Source: Pseudoips prasinana (lineage: Eukaryota > Arthropoda > Insecta > Lepidoptera > Nolidae). Taken from it: 64,000 nt of DNA. The stretch's first letter is position 1; every line of letters begins with the position of its first letter. The stretch is taken from assembly GCA_951640165.1 (NCBI GenBank), contig OX621237.1, positions 16,616,001 through 16,680,000 on the forward strand, given 5' to 3'. This document shows positions 1-12,765 of this stretch, one piece after another. Below the pieces are notes generated by a model. The model had not been told where the DNA came from, did no database searches, and saw only the letters and a program-made list of their open reading frames with translations. A program made the position numbers and the translations under genes.

Positions 1-242
1 ACGCTTTACGTGATGTCATATAATAAAGGGTCCAAGCTATCTCATGACTCACTTTAATGTATCGAGACTTCGGTTAGTTTATAATTGTATATTCAAACAT
101 TGGAGTACTCTCTGCGCCCACACTGATAATCCGAAGGTGTGGCAGATCGGCGTGATCGAGAGACAGAGCTCAGGCGTAACACCAACGAAGTTACGTGGTG
201 CTTGCGGTAACACTCATACTCCGAGCTTTATGACTCTACTAA
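1..242. other. unassigned opening stretch
   Basis: No gene or recognised repeat is visible. The 73-codon frame on the plus strand shows no protein-like motif and looks like chance. Confidence 0.4.
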
Positions 243-261
243 CGTTGAACTTTATAAATTA

Positions 262-430
262 CTAGCTGTGCCCCGCGGTGTTAGCTGCGTTAAATTTTAT
301 AAATTTTCTTTTCTATAAACCTGACGGAGCCCGAGACCTTTCCAACGAATGCAAAACCGTGGAAATCGGTTCGTGCGTTCTGGAGTTATAGCGTCAGGAA
401 GGAAAACCCGACTTATTTTTATATAGTAGA
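262..430 (-). mobile_element. non-autonomous Helitron, dimer unit 1
   Basis: A 169-bp element. On the minus strand it begins TCTACTATAT and ends with a GC-rich hairpin (CGCGG...CCGCG type, here partly mutated) followed by CTAG, the hallmark of Helitron 3' ends. It has no coding capacity. It sits directly head-to-tail with unit 2; the outer flanks of the pair are A261 and T600, the A|T site Helitrons insert into. Confidence 0.8.
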
Positions 431-603
<173 letters not shown>

Positions 604-735
604 CTATGTGTTAATGCAGGGTGTCAGCTAACTTCATAACAAATTTTATTAAACTCGCTCTAGCCATTTAGACGTGAAGAAGTAACAAACATACACACTC
701 ACACACCCACAAACTTTCGCCTTTATAATATTAGT

Positions 736-1729
736 GTAATTAGTTCCCTTGCCATGTTTATTCTCTTTCCAGAAAAATCACAACAAGGTTTTTTTCTTGT
801 TTGACTAATATTGCTTCATTAAATAGGAAAGCTAGGAAAAATCGATAAGAAGCTTTAACCCAGCCAATGGTCACCATAGACTGAGAAAAGATTAATACAA
901 ACGTAGCACCGTTATTATTGCTCTCCAATTATATCGTTTCAGGTGGGTCCTACCCGTATACAATTGTAAAATTAAAGAAACATCGATCAAAAGAGATTTA
1001 AAAGTAGGAGGGAATTCACCAAAATCATTAATTGCAGGCAAAACTAAGTTAACTGTAATAGTACTCATATAAAACGACCAGTCAAATAATGTGCTAATTT
1101 GTCCTCATGTTTTTTTATTGAGTTTTGAGAGGTTCCTTTGAGTTGTTTTTCCATAAAGCTGAATTTCCTAACGTTTACGCTCAGAATGGAATCGCGTTTA
1201 GAGATCTTTCAAAGATGTAATCAATCTTTACGTATCTATTATATAAAATGCACTTTTTGAACGATCGACCATTTTTTGAAAATAGGTTTAGTACATAACA
1301 TGTAAACCATCTCGATTAATCAGTTATAACGAGCATCGATGCTCAGAGAGTCAGCCACTCATACATACACACAGATATAGATCTTAAACGTACAACATTT
1401 TTTGTGCCGGGGCTTAAAACTTCTTTTGGCGGTATGCATTGTTAATTTAGTGAATTGTCGCAACAAATCTTTACGTTTTTCTACCATTGCAAGTTTATAA
1501 TTCCGGTTAGTTTCGGTCCGGAGTTGATATTACAAGAAATTTCCAACAACAAAATACTTTACTTCAAAGCCTTGTGTAAAATAATTGCACATATAGTAAA
1601 ATATGTCTAAAACATACAGAGGCAAACACTATTAGACTGATAGCAAGTCAATATTTTATGATGCAAATTTTTGTTTTACTAGTTTTAATATTTGTTGTGT
1701 TTGTGTAAAGCGGTTTCAAGCTAAGAGGA
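736..1729. other. AT-rich stretch without recognised features
   Basis: No open frame with protein-like composition and no repeat that I recognise. Confidence 0.5.
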
Positions 1730-1935
1730 AGTCAGCAGTCGGTCGGGCGGCAAGCAAGGGCGTCCTTGAAACAAAGCGCGGGTCGATGCGTGACGTAACG
1801 TTTTGTGACGTCACGGGCGTTCGATGCAGAGGCCGAGGCCACCGCGGGCCCACCGCCCGCCGCGGCCTACCACCCCACTGCCGTACCAAACACAACCCTC
1901 ATATTTTTAGACGTCGTCGTGACGCAATCACGCTT
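1730..1935. promoter_or_regulatory. CpG-rich island with CRE-type sites
   Basis: GC content rises sharply against the surroundings. The island holds TGACGTAA at 1791, a perfect CRE palindrome TGACGTCA at 1806-1813 and TGACGCAA at 1920. CRE sites bind CREB/ATF-type bZIP factors. No transcript can be assigned, so promoter or enhancer function is inference. Confidence 0.4.
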
Positions 1936-3225
1936 TTAAACTGAAAGCATAAAGCGCCTAAAAAAACCAGAATGAAATCACTAGTTTGACACCAATAGTT
2001 GACACTATAGTGTATAGATAAAGATGCAATAAAGAATTGAGAATTGAGCTTATAATAATAAATAAAATATCAACATAACTACTAATATCTATAATATTTT
2101 TTTTTTATTAACGTAATATATCTCTTTGTCTGAAGAAGTTTTAATTTCGGCATTGATATTTTTTTTTTCTATGCTCGTATCTGTAGAAGTCGTAGTTGAA
2201 AACGAAAATGAAAGCGAAGTGAAGCCTTTTTGGCTCAGATTATGAAGGACTGTATATGTTACACTAACCGGTATTGTCACACTTGAGATAGGATATAACG
2301 CAAACGGAATATAATGCAAAATGGAATATAATGCAAACTAAAGGAATTAAAAAAAATAGTTTAAAGTCAAGAAAACCCTTTGCCTCAAAAACTCATAATG
2401 TTCTTTCAATCATTGATGCCGAGGCATGTGGATCACCTCTAAAGTAATGAGATAATCCGGCCCGGATGCGGAAATCATTTTCATTAATCGAGATGATGCG
2501 TTAAGTTTCACTGCAATCATGATTTATGAAATTATTCAATGGAAAAGTTCTTTCAAATGTCACTTAAGTATATACGATTTAGTTGTTATAAGTTAGTTGG
2601 TTTATAAAAAAAAACCATTACATCATACATATGTTTAGTATGTCTAACTTAGTTGTCAGTTACAGATATATTATTTTTATTGATCAGTATCAAAACATTC
2701 ACAATCTCTATTCAGCTACTATCGAATGAGAAATAATGAATTATTTTTCTATGATTTAAAGTTTTGCTTTGTTAAGTATTTTTTTTTGAAGAATGATGAT
2801 ATCGATACGCTATCTTTAAATTAAATGGCTCATAACCAATCAGATCAATATAAGATTTTATTACATTCGGTATATTTAAAAATAATTGAATTGAAAGAAT
2901 TCCTTATTTTTTTAATTTTTAAAAGTTGTGTATCACACAAGAGCCAAATTAATAATTTGATCCTAGGATCCGAACTGAAAATTACTGGTCTTGTTACACA
3001 AATAACGGTTTATTACATATTATAATATAATATATAATAATCGGGAGTCATATTTTTTTTAATCTGGGTAGGATTCGGGGTACAAGATCTTATGGATGTA
3101 AATTAATTACAGTTTTATATAACGTATTCAGATTAATGGTATGTTATCGTTTTTACTTGATTACGACTTCTAACTAGACATTTTAATATCGCACATATTC
3201 TGCGATATCTGATAACTTATGGCAC
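1936..3225. other. AT-rich stretch without recognised features
   Basis: The small frames at 2089-2319 and 2825-3025 are low-complexity and show no family signature. I see nothing else. Confidence 0.5.
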
Positions 3226-3231
3226 ACAATT

Positions 3232-3400
3232 TATATAGCTCCCGCTGTGGATGTCCGGGAGACGATCTGCGTCCTGTCACTAGTCGCGCGAGGGGTTGGT
3301 CCGTGGGGTGTCAGTGAGAGTGACGCGCTTGGTCGGGGCTTACACGTGACGTCAGACGCACGCCCCAGCTGATACCGCATTTATCAATACACCGTAGTAT
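3232..3400 (+). promoter_or_regulatory. candidate promoter: TATA, E-box and CRE in a CpG island
   Basis: TATATAG at 3232-3238 precedes about 150 bp of CpG-rich sequence. At 3343-3354 an E-box and a CRE overlap as CACGTGACGTCA; the same 12-mer recurs at 17022-17033. Neither a coding exon nor a transcript could be attached, and strand is only suggested by the TATA element. Confidence 0.35.
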
Positions 3401-5259
3401 CAACCCTGCGTCATTATTTCATTCAAATAAACTTTAACGATATAAAATTCTCCTCCAATTTCACTTTTATGTTCATAAAATTAATAACCGACCGATTCCT
3501 AAAACGTTATTTTATTATTTATGGAACCACTTTTGTCCAATATATTAAAACACGTTTATAAAGACAAAAGTGAAAGTTTGTTAGGTATTCTATTTTAGCG
3601 TCAATTTGGATAAATCTCTTATATTAGCACCTAGACATATTTGTGATATGTTTATGTTGTGAATAAGTCTTAGAGGAGTCGTAAGATGTGTTACGAGTTA
3701 TGTCCGTGTTATGTGGAACATCTATGTTAGGTTCATTCAACGCCATATCGGTAGAAATAACTTAATGAGAACATGGGCCTATTGAATATGAAAGATTCTC
3801 CAGTGTAAGTGTCTATATGATGCCGACTGTACATTAGGTAGGTGTAGTGGACAGCAATTTGCACTGGCTCGCATCTCGACAGGTGCAACGTCTGCCGGTT
3901 GCGACAACCTATTGGGCAAGTCGCAGAAGGCAGTTCGGCTGAGGCCATCGGCTCTTAGCCGATCGCGACATAAACATCTCACATTATAGTCGTGGTTACC
4001 TAACGTGCCGACACTCAAACGAATCCGATCATCACTTAACGAATCGATTTAATAACCATCTACAGTTTCCAAGGTGCCGATGTTCACATACGTAGTTCTA
4101 TTGCAAATTATATCTGTTGCGGTCTTACATAAAGTGTGCCGTCTTATACTGTCTCTGCCGAGACTTGTTTCCCCTAAGTCCTACCTAATTATTAACCTTC
4201 AGTCAAACACGGAAAATGTAGACATACGAATCCAATTAGCACGGCTTTGAGAATCTAAAACATAAAATTACCTATTCTGTTAGCGAATTAATATACTAAA
4301 GAACCGGTAATCGTTGTTATTTGTCGTATCCAATATTTTATTGCCGTTGAAGATGAGACAAGTATCAATTATATATATTTTCCATTGCTTGTCGATTTTT
4401 TAAGTATACGTTCTACTATTATGAAAATCTTGTTCAAAAAAATTCTTAGAAAGCTTTTCTTTAATATATGAAATTATACTTAAATATTTTAGGTGTAATG
4501 TTATTCGTTATCGAAACGCTTTTAATTAAATAATTAAAAATATGCTGTCAAAAGTTTTTATATTGTAATAGTATGAAAGGTACCAAGTTTTTATCTTAAT
4601 CCTTATTTATGACAATTAGGCTTTGCTAATATTAATTAATATTCTGAGGAATTTGACATCTACATACTAGGTTATATTTTTTATTTAAAATCTATTTTAC
4701 AAATATGTATGCGTGTCATAGTACCAGGCGACCACGACTTTTTATAAATACAATTAGTGTTTAACATGTATATTTTTATCTAAGGTCTAGAACATTCGGT
4801 ACAATAATTTTAAAATTTTAATTCAACTAAGTGTCTAGTCATTCCATCGGAAAAGAAGCAATAATAAAGAAGAGTACGGTACTCTGCAATGGAATTCATG
4901 AAAATTTGTTTCTTTCTCATTTTATAAATGCGTTCGCGTGAAAATAATGCACATGTTATAACACGAAGAAAAAAATGTTAACGCTTTCTGTTTTTTTCGA
5001 TAATATTATGTTATTAAGAATTTAAAATTGTTTATAAGTAACGCCGAATTAAGTTTTGCTACTTAGTATAACACGAGACTAAAAGCTCTGTTGGTGTTTG
5101 GCACCGGCAAATTATTAAATAATATTATTTATTCTTTGGACAAATGACAATAATTAAACTTTGATTGAGTTGTATAAATAAATATAAATGGGAAAAGCAA
5201 ACAGGTACTAAACAATCTTAAATAAAATAACTTAAAATAAAATAAATAAAACAAAAAGG
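3401..5259. other. AT-rich stretch without recognised features
   Basis: A short GC-richer patch at 3830-4020 has open frames on the minus strand, but they overlap in two frames and show no motif. Confidence 0.45.
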
Positions 5260-5452
5260 GAGGTACGTACGTGTGTTTTGGAATTGTCTAAGGCCACAAT
5301 GTTGGCTGGAGGGCGTCAGCAGCGCACCTCGCATTCTAGCCGATGGCCATCATCACGACAGTCCCACACAGTCTACAACACCCAGAGGTTCTACACAACG
5401 AAAGCGAAAATAAACACAGAAGTGGTTCTCGGAGAGTCGTGCGGGCGCTGAC

Positions 5453-5552
5453 CTGGCGCAGGCTTTTCGGTGTCCAGCGAGGTGGCGCGCGGCTCCAGGG
5501 TCAGACCGAGGCACGCGCTGGACAGTCCCAGCTCGCTTAGCAGGATCCTCAT
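5453..5552 (-). CDS. possible first coding exon, product unknown
   Basis: On the minus strand an ATG at 5552 opens a 33-codon frame starting MRILLSELGL. It reaches a good splice donor (CCAG|GTCAGC) with exon end at 5453. The frame stays open without splicing to a stop at 5391. GC content is high and a five-codon upstream ORF lies just 5' of the start. The remaining exons would lie at lower coordinates, possibly outside the window. I recognise no family; it could equally be a 5' UTR. Confidence 0.2.
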
Positions 5553-5599
5553 GCGGCCGAGCACATTCCACTCACTGCACGCGCACTCACTCACTCGGT

Positions 5600-5760
5600 C
5601 AGTCGTTGAAGTTCGCGAGAGGCGCGCGGAGGTACGCGCTGTCGGACAGCCGGTGCGTTACTGAGGCCGCCGCCGCCGAGGCTGGTGGCTATATCGCGAC
5701 GTCTGACGTCACCGCGGCTACGTCACGGATGCGACGTCATTAACGGTACCTCCCACGGCC
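5600..5760 (-). promoter_or_regulatory. CpG-rich region with three CRE-type sites
   Basis: Upstream of the possible minus-strand exon are TGACGTCA at 5704-5711, ACGTCAC at 5720-5726 and GACGTCAT at 5733-5740, within strongly CpG-rich sequence that extends to about 5920. The density of ATF/CREB-type sites over 40 bp is what suggests a promoter. The start site is unknown. Confidence 0.4.
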
Positions 5761-5939
5761 CGCCCGCCGCCTCGCCGCGGCCGCCCGCCCGAGCCTGCGC
5801 TAACGGCATCGCTAGTACGGGCAAGAGCTTTCGTCCGCCCGCGCCGCCCGCGCCCGACGCACGCCGCTCCTGCCTCACGACACCGTGCGCCATGCGGCAG
5901 GCCGCCGCTTGAGCCTCCAACCACTACAGTTAGGCTGCT

Positions 5940-7206
5940 ATTTATTGAACAAATTAAATCTTTGATGTCACTGAATACGTATATTCTTCCTGTAAACTTA
6001 TTTTGGCAACGAAGCGGCTTAACATAGAGTTCAGTTTTATCGTGTTAGTTACATTTATAGTTGGAAGAGGTTCTAAAATTTAATATTAAAAAAGTCCAGA
6101 TGAATACATTGACCAAATATATTTATAAATGTACAAAGATAATGGCAACATATTGTGGTAAGAAATCTGGATACTACATAGCCATCAGTAGTTTAACAAC
6201 TTTATAGTATGGCCCACGTAACGAATCTTAAGTTTATCACTTCTACTTCGCAAGGGGAACTTATGAAACTACCATTGATAAAATCTCAAAGTGCACTAAT
6301 CACGTTTGAAGCGACCGTTGGTTTACGACTTGCTTGAGAAGCAGGTTTGAGCTTTTCACTTGTACTTGTTGGTAACTATACGTGTTGAGATATTTACGCT
6401 GTGCCGTGTATTATTATTGAATTTAAAATATGTATAGAGATTTAAACGAGAAGAAGAATATATGTTTAATAGATATAAAAAGAAATCAAGACTTAAAAGC
6501 AATGTATATAAAAAACTTATTTTGTTTACACTTGTATGATAAATACAATTCATGAAAAGAGTAAGAAAACATTCTTATACTACTTTTGTGAACAATATAA
6601 TATCCAAGCCGTAGTAATTATTTTGTAAGTACTGGTCAAATTGAAAAATACTATAGAGATCATTAAAGTATTGTTCCTTTTAGTTTATGTAAATAATTTC
6701 AAATAAAGAAATACAGTTACAGTAACAAGATCAAACAACGGATCTAAGTCAGCCTCTGACTACTGACATACATATATAGTAATTTTTGCATATTATGTTG
6801 GTTTCAGATGATGTATATATTTTTTAAACTTAGAGCCATTTTAAGAACTTAAAAAATAAAACTTTGAAAAAATTAAATTTATTCAGCACTTGGGTATTTA
6901 TATACACTTGCACTTGTCTTCACTTGTAGCTATACTTGTCAAGTCACAGTTTAAAAACAGTAATTAAAGCAACAAAACATTTTGAATTGTCCGTCCGTGC
7001 GGTCTGTTTCGTAACATATATTTTTAATAATTCCTTAAATAAGTAATAAATAGCAAATATGTTGATTGTCTACGGCACAACTGCCAAATTCAAAGTTATT
7101 TATCTAAGTTTTATATATGGATGAAGAATTGGCGGGTGTGTGGTTGTAGAATTTAAGTTGGTAAAATTGTTTCTTTATTATTGATCCATCGATAAAATAA
7201 ATGCTT
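5940..7206. other. AT-rich stretch without recognised features
   Basis: No gene-like frame. CACTTG recurs several times at 6895-6945, which I read as chance. Confidence 0.5.
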
Positions 7207-7349
7207 CGCACTTGTCGGTGCAGCTATTTTTTATCGTTCTCTATCTAGATAACGATAAAAAAAATCCTGCACCGACAAGTGCGGACATTAGGGAAGAAAC
7301 GGCAGATGCTAGGGGATCTTAGCTACTGCCATTTCATCCCTAATGTTCC
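7207..7349. repeat. two adjacent inverted repeats (fold-back remnant)
   Basis: A 17-bp perfect inverted repeat (7207-7223 with 7267-7283, starting CGCACTTGTC) is followed at once by a second one (7283-7294 with 7337-7349, GGACATTAGGGA type). This could be a MITE remnant. It lies 120 bp before mariner copy 1. Confidence 0.6.
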
Positions 7350-7469
7350 TACTGTCACAACTTTATTCAACCAGCTTAGAGTAAAGTTTAGATTTATCCG
7401 TCACATAATTTTTACCGTATTTTTTTCTACATATATGGTCCAATATTTGTTTTTTCTCGTATAATATTA

Positions 7470-8757
7470 GGTCTTTACCTATGAAATTGCCGTTCTGCAG
7501 TACTGGCCATTTCAAATCAAAATAATTTTTGTTTGGCTAAGAATTCTAATTTCAAATTAATTTTATTTTAAAAACATGGATTCTTTTTTCCAAAAGTAGT
7601 CATTTCTTTATTGATTAGTGTTACATTTTCATCGCATTTCAATCTTTTTCGTCATCATGGATACGTTAAAAATTCGAGTAATTATGGAATATGAGTACCG
7701 TCGTGGCAGCAACGCGGCACAAGCGGCACGCAACATCAACGACGTTTACGGAGCTAACACTACAAACCAACGCACCACCTGTTATTTGCTTTGGTTTGCT
7801 CGCTTCCGTTCTGGAAATTTCGACCTGAAAAATGAACCTCGCGGTCGTCCGAAGACTTTGGTCGACAATGACGAATTAAAGGCGGTTGTGGAAGCTGATG
7901 ATACACAATCTACGGCTGAATTAGCAGCAGCTTTCGACGTTAGCGTCAAAACAATATTGGTCCATTTGCGTCAAATTGGCAAGGTAAAAAAGCTTGACAA
8001 ATGGGTGCCCCACGAACTCAATGATCGCCAGCGCGAAGTACGCGTCGAGACGTGCCTTGCACTGCTCAACAGACACACAAATGAAGGAATTTTGAACCGC
8101 ATTGTTACCTGCGATGAAAAATGGATTCTGTTTGATAACCGCAAGCGCTCAGCAAGTTGGTTGGATCCTGGTTCAGCACCTAAACAATGCCCTAAACGAA
8201 AACTTACCCCTAGAAAAGTGATGGTCACTGTTTGGTGGTCTAGCGCCGGTGTGATTCATCACAGCTTCTTACCAAACGGGGTGAGCATTACTGCAGATGT
8301 GTACTGTGAAGAACTGAGCACAATGATGGAGAAGCTGGCGCATCTCCAACCAGCATTGGTCAATCGCTCGTCTCCGCTGCTCCTGCACGACAACGCGCGA
8401 CCTCATACTGCACAGCAGACGGTCTCCAAGTTGCAAGAACTGGGGTTGGAAGCTCTCCGTCATCCGCCCTACTCACCAGACCTTGCGCCTACAGACTACT
8501 ACTTTTTCCAGAATTTGGATAACTTCTTGGCGGGAAAAAAATTCAATACCCGAGAGGCAGTACAAAATGCCTTTGAAGAATTTGTTGCCTCCCGTCCAGC
8601 TGATTTCTTTAAGAAGGGCATCAATAAACTGCCACTGCGATGGCAAAGATGCATTGATTGCATGGGTGATTACTTCGATTAATACAAATAAAAAAATTCA
8701 TGAAAAAAATTCGTTTAAATTTTTTCATACAAAACGGCAATTTCATAGGTAAAGACC
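7470..8757 (+). mobile_element. mariner element, copy 1 (1288 bp)
   Basis: Terminal inverted repeats of about 29 bp starting GGTCTTTACC bound the element, with TA on each side (7468-7469 and 8758-8759) as the target-site duplication typical of Tc1/mariner. The outermost bases with the TA read TAGGT...ACCTA, themselves nearly palindromic. One complete transposase gene fills most of the element. Confidence 0.95.
7657..8682 (+). CDS. mariner transposase (cecropia/Hsmar1-like), intact
   Basis: A 341-residue DNA transposase for cut-and-paste mobility of its own element. The N-terminal half holds the paired helix-turn-helix DNA-binding region. The catalytic domain has CDEKW with D153, HDNARPH with D245 and SPDLAPTDY with D280, giving the DD34D spacing of mariner. 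The middle WVPHEL and VTVWWS motifs resemble the Hsmar1/cecropia lineage. ATG 7657 has a good context (A at -3, G at +4); the frame extends upstream only to a GTG. Two extra leucines (44-45) split the usual YWF motif in the DNA-binding half, shared with copy 2 and absent from copy 3. No stop or frameshift is seen, so activity is possible but unproven. Confidence 0.95.
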   Translation: MDTLKIRVIMEYEYRRGSNAAQAARNINDVYGANTTNQRTTCYLLWFARFRSGNFDLKNEPRGRPKTLVDNDELKAVVEADDTQSTAELAAAFDVSVKTILVHLRQIGKVKKLDKWVPHELNDRQREVRVETCLALLNRHTNEGILNRIVTCDEKWILFDNRKRSASWLDPGSAPKQCPKRKLTPRKVMVTVWWSSAGVIHHSFLPNGVSITADVYCEELSTMMEKLAHLQPALVNRSSPLLLHDNARPHTAQQTVSKLQELGLEALRHPPYSPDLAPTDYYFFQNLDNFLAGKKFNTREAVQNAFEEFVASRPADFFKKGINKLPLRWQRCIDCMGDYFD

Positions 8758-8864
8758 TATTATTTGTTTGGATTTTCAAAGCAGTGTTTTTTTTTCTATC
8801 TAATAACTGGCAGAGCCTTGAACGTATTAAACCTGGTCATCGTACTACATGATTTCCGCCATCT

Positions 8865-8887
8865 TCTCTCTCTCTCTCTCTCTCTCT
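8865..8887. repeat. (TC)n microsatellite
   Basis: A simple dinucleotide run. Confidence 0.9.
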
Positions 8888-8889
8888 TC

Positions 8890-11693
8890 TATAAATAAAT
8901 GAGGATGCGGTTAGTCGAATAGTAACGCATATTTAGTACATACTCAACGCCGCTAGTAGAACTAATCTATTCTGGATACGAAATGCAATTGTTTATTTTC
9001 ACTATCTATACTCCTTTAATACAAGATTCCTGAACAAGACGTGAGTGGCTCTCGCTACTAAAATGAAAGAAAAGTCTCAAAACATTTCTAAAGGAATAAT
9101 ATTGAAATTTGAAGTGATATCGTCTTGATAGCAATTATATTTCACAACTAATACTTAATTGGGGTATAGTGTAGTACAAGAGAGCTATCATATTTCTATA
9201 TACAACACAGCTTTTGGATCTGCAAATGCAATAAAAAGCAGCCCAGTGCGTAAAGACTCAACCATCGAGACGGTTCCATACTTTCCTTACCCATACAAAA
9301 AGGTAGATACAAAAACACAAAGCTGGACTTTTAGTTTGTTAATTTTAGTTAAGGCTTGTTGAATTTTAACATACTAATCAAACAAACGTTCAAAATTTCG
9401 GCAAAAACCGTGTCACTACGAGAAAAAATTAAAAGACAAATTTTCTAAGTACGGTTATACTTACTTAGTTCGACAAAGCGTATTCATGGCGTATCGTTGA
9501 AACACAACTAATTTTAAATAAGTACCAATTTCAAACCATATGTTTTAGTTGTTTTTGAAATTAGAATGAATATTTGATGTTTTTACAATATGGTATTTAG
9601 TGTATACCTAGTTGAAATTAGTTAGTTTTATACCTTTCAGTTGGTTGTGTAGGAGATGTTATTTTTAATTTAAAGTTTATTAAATTTTATTCAACTAGCT
9701 TTTTTCATTCAGATTCAAGATTGCAATTTTCTTCTTGCGCTACTCTCTTTTCAGTTCCATACTACTTTTAAGTTTCATGGACCTTATTCTCATGTTCATA
9801 TTTTATTCTTCTTTCATATACGTGTCTTTCATATTATTTATCATATTGTAACCTTCTCCCTACCTTCCTTAGCGAGGAGGGGCTCATGATCACCATTGTA
9901 GCAGTTTGAATTTTTCAGTTTTGAGCGGTCTGCAAGTTAAAGGCTGCGCTGTGTCTAAGGCGTATCGTGTCTGTATCGTTACAAATCCCCGTCGATGCGG
10001 GCTTAAAAAGCCTTAAAAAGCCTTAAAAAGACCCTAAATGGGTACTGGGACTTTTGAATCGTAATCAAAAGGGAAGATGGTTCTCAATTCGATTGTTTCC
10101 TTTTTCTGATGTTTACGGATTTGTTTGGATTTATATTTGACTCAAATATAAATCCAACTAAACCAAAAAAGAATTTTAAAACAGTTATTTTAATACAGCT
10201 ATAATAGTTTTAAAATTATTAATCCATTTATACAAAGTACTAATTTAAAATTGATCATCCATTTACCAACTCCGGAGAAATTGTGATACTATAGGAAAGA
10301 AAAATACATTTGAATTATTAAGACTTCGTCCTTTGTTTAAGTCGGTTTTCCATATGACCCTTTTTTAATTTTGGTTTTGAAATCCACGTCGATATTACTT
10401 GGCAACAAAAGTCTAAGCCTATCGAACAATATATAAAATTTCAGAATCTACATCCAATTTAGAAATCCAGTGCGAAAGATACAAAGAATACATATGGTGA
10501 TAAAATACTAAAAGACTTACTTAGAACCGACTGTATGGAAAGTTCTAAAATTTTTGATTTGAACTGTATTTCCAGATATACTGGGTGATATTTTACCACC
10601 GTAAAAATGTTAGTATAATTTTTGAGGAAAATAATAAAACACGTGTATTTCTTTTGTGTATTACTTAGAACTAAAATATTATATAAAGGCACCTTTAAGT
10701 TACTACGGAGAATCATAATTCTTTCGCAAATTCTATTTTTAAACGTCTTCAAGAGATGGCGGTTATCGATTAGACTGTACGTTATTTTTATTATGTATGT
10801 TTCCCGATTTATCCTGTGTTAAATTAATTTTCTTTAAATTTCGGAATGCTTTCGAAAGCATACAATTATTAATTTTGCTAGAATCGGTTGTCATAAAAAA
10901 GTTGAAGTTGCGTGTATGTTTTTCGTAACAGTAATTGTGAATATAAGTATCTACTCCATTCAAATAAAAGACCAACAGTGCCTATAAAAAATATATTTCA
11001 TTTATCCGCGTTGTTTTTTATAAAGGGAAAAAGGCTGTATTCTTACTAGTCCTATATATGATATTTTGAAGTAGTTATAAGTTTCATTGTGACCGATATA
11101 ACCAAGTCTACTGGTTACTCGTAACCTCGCTTTTCTCGGAAGTGGAAAATAAGGCATATTAACTTTAACTCCATAGCAATGATCTTGATGTTGTGCACCC
11201 ACCCCATTATTTCGTCAATGATTTACAATGCAGAATATTATACGGTAGAGATAATTTAACCAAGGCCCACAAGCCGGTATCTTAATTATTTTCACATTTG
11301 AGTAAATTAATATTCAGAGTGGCAGCAATTTTATATTAATTTTAATAAGTCTGTATTTTTTTAAATTAAATTCACACATATAATTTTATTGAAATTATTA
11401 TATTATTTTTAGAATTGCATACCCAAAGTGTACCAACGGAGATATGTATGTCTGTAAGTAGTCGACTGTATTTTCCTTTTAGGTGTTAACAATGGAGGAG
11501 GGTTAAAATATACTAATTGGTTGTATCTTCGTCGACTTAAAATGGCCGCCACTTAGAAGAAATGTGGCTAGCGCGGAGGATAATGACCGAAGTAGTAATA
11601 TATATTCTCTGCTTTGACCTTGACTCTAGTAATTAATCAAAAGGGCTGAAATTTGTAGCAAAATACGTGATTTGATTGAGCTTGCTATAAAAG
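8890..11693. other. unique AT-rich DNA with two small structures
   Basis: No gene recognised. It holds three tandem copies of a 10-bp unit (CCTTAAAAAG) around 10003-10030. There is a 15-bp perfect palindrome with a 3-nt loop at 10125-10157, and a loop-free 16-bp palindrome (ATGCTTTCGAAAGCAT) near 10846. Confidence 0.5.
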
Positions 11694-11935
11694 CTTCAAC
11701 ATCACGTCAGCCAAAGTACGTCCACTGCTGGACAAAAGACTTCCCAAAGAATGAGGGGATCATAATCGCCACGCTTGGCAGACGGGTTTGCGATCGCAGT
11801 TTGATGGTTATAGTTCACAGAAAAACGCTGCTGCCCGTTCTCTGGTAGGTATTCCCTCGGACGATTTCTACGCCCCTTTCGGGATGCGATGGGGTGATGA
11901 TATTTTATGCCGTCACCAAACAGTGAAAAGCTTCC
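11694..11935 (+). mobile_element. LINE 3'-end-like repeat fragment
   Basis: It contains GTCCACTGCTGGACA, CACGCTTGGCAG and TGATGATATT blocks shared with 20215-20450 (minus), 43965-44225 (plus), 61090-61340 (minus) and 61455-61630 (plus). The 'tccactgctggac' motif is common at RTE-type LINE 3' ends in Lepidoptera. There is no coding frame. Confidence 0.6.
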
Positions 11936-12765
11936 GTACCTAAAATAATGTAGTATACGAATACCTCAACATTTCCTTACAACTATATGGTATGCGAAAG
12001 TAGATAATTTTACCTCTGTAGTTGAGAAGCTGGCGCCCGTTTCTCATCGGGGAGGATCACTGTAACTAATCGGTTTCTATGTTTAAGTGTTCCAGAAACT
12101 CGTAACAATAAGTTGGTACAGACTGGTATAGTGTTTATTGTGGTGCGTGGACAAATGCGTCGGTGACGCGGGTGGGGGACGAGAGGGGAGGGCCGACGTC
12201 CATTGCGTCGCATCCCGTGCTCCCATTCGGGGCAGACTGGCGAACGTTTCCGCATTGATTGTAGCCGTCGTCACACGGGGGACACATATAGCGCTGCAAC
12301 TACACTTGTTGCCGATTTAAATCAGTGTGACCTGCAATTGAAATGTCGATGCTCACGCGAAAATTGTTGGTAACATAGGTAATGCGTTTGACCGTAGTTC
12401 CAAAATGAACAATCTAGTTTAGACCTGTTTCCAAAATTGTAACTTGTGTTACTTTATTGGGGTCCTGCTAGTTTCCACATGAGATTAAAAAGAGCCTAGA
12501 ACCCATAAACACATAATGTATTGACCTACTTTAGACGAATCTTTTGCACTATCTCTGACAAATACGAATACGAATCTTTTGAACTACTTTTCCTGGTGGT
12601 AACTGTTTCTTGTTTCTTTCCGATTAAATTTGTTGCAGGATCCAAGACAATAAGGGATTGCTCAGGACATGCCTGAGCCTCACCGTTTAGTGTAATTGCC
12701 GTATAATTGCATTAAATGCCACTGTCGATCTTGTTTTACAGGAGTTACAGTTTTAAGGAAAGGAT
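11936..12765. other. intergenic; GC-richer patch at 12010-12320
   Basis: The GC-rich patch has overlapping frames on both strands with no motif and no splice signals that I trust. The remainder is featureless. Confidence 0.4.

Noticed and set aside
7618..7656. Thirteen-residue N-terminal extension of the transposase from a GTG
   Set aside because: Animal genes rarely start at GTG, and the ATG at 7657 has good context and fits family length.
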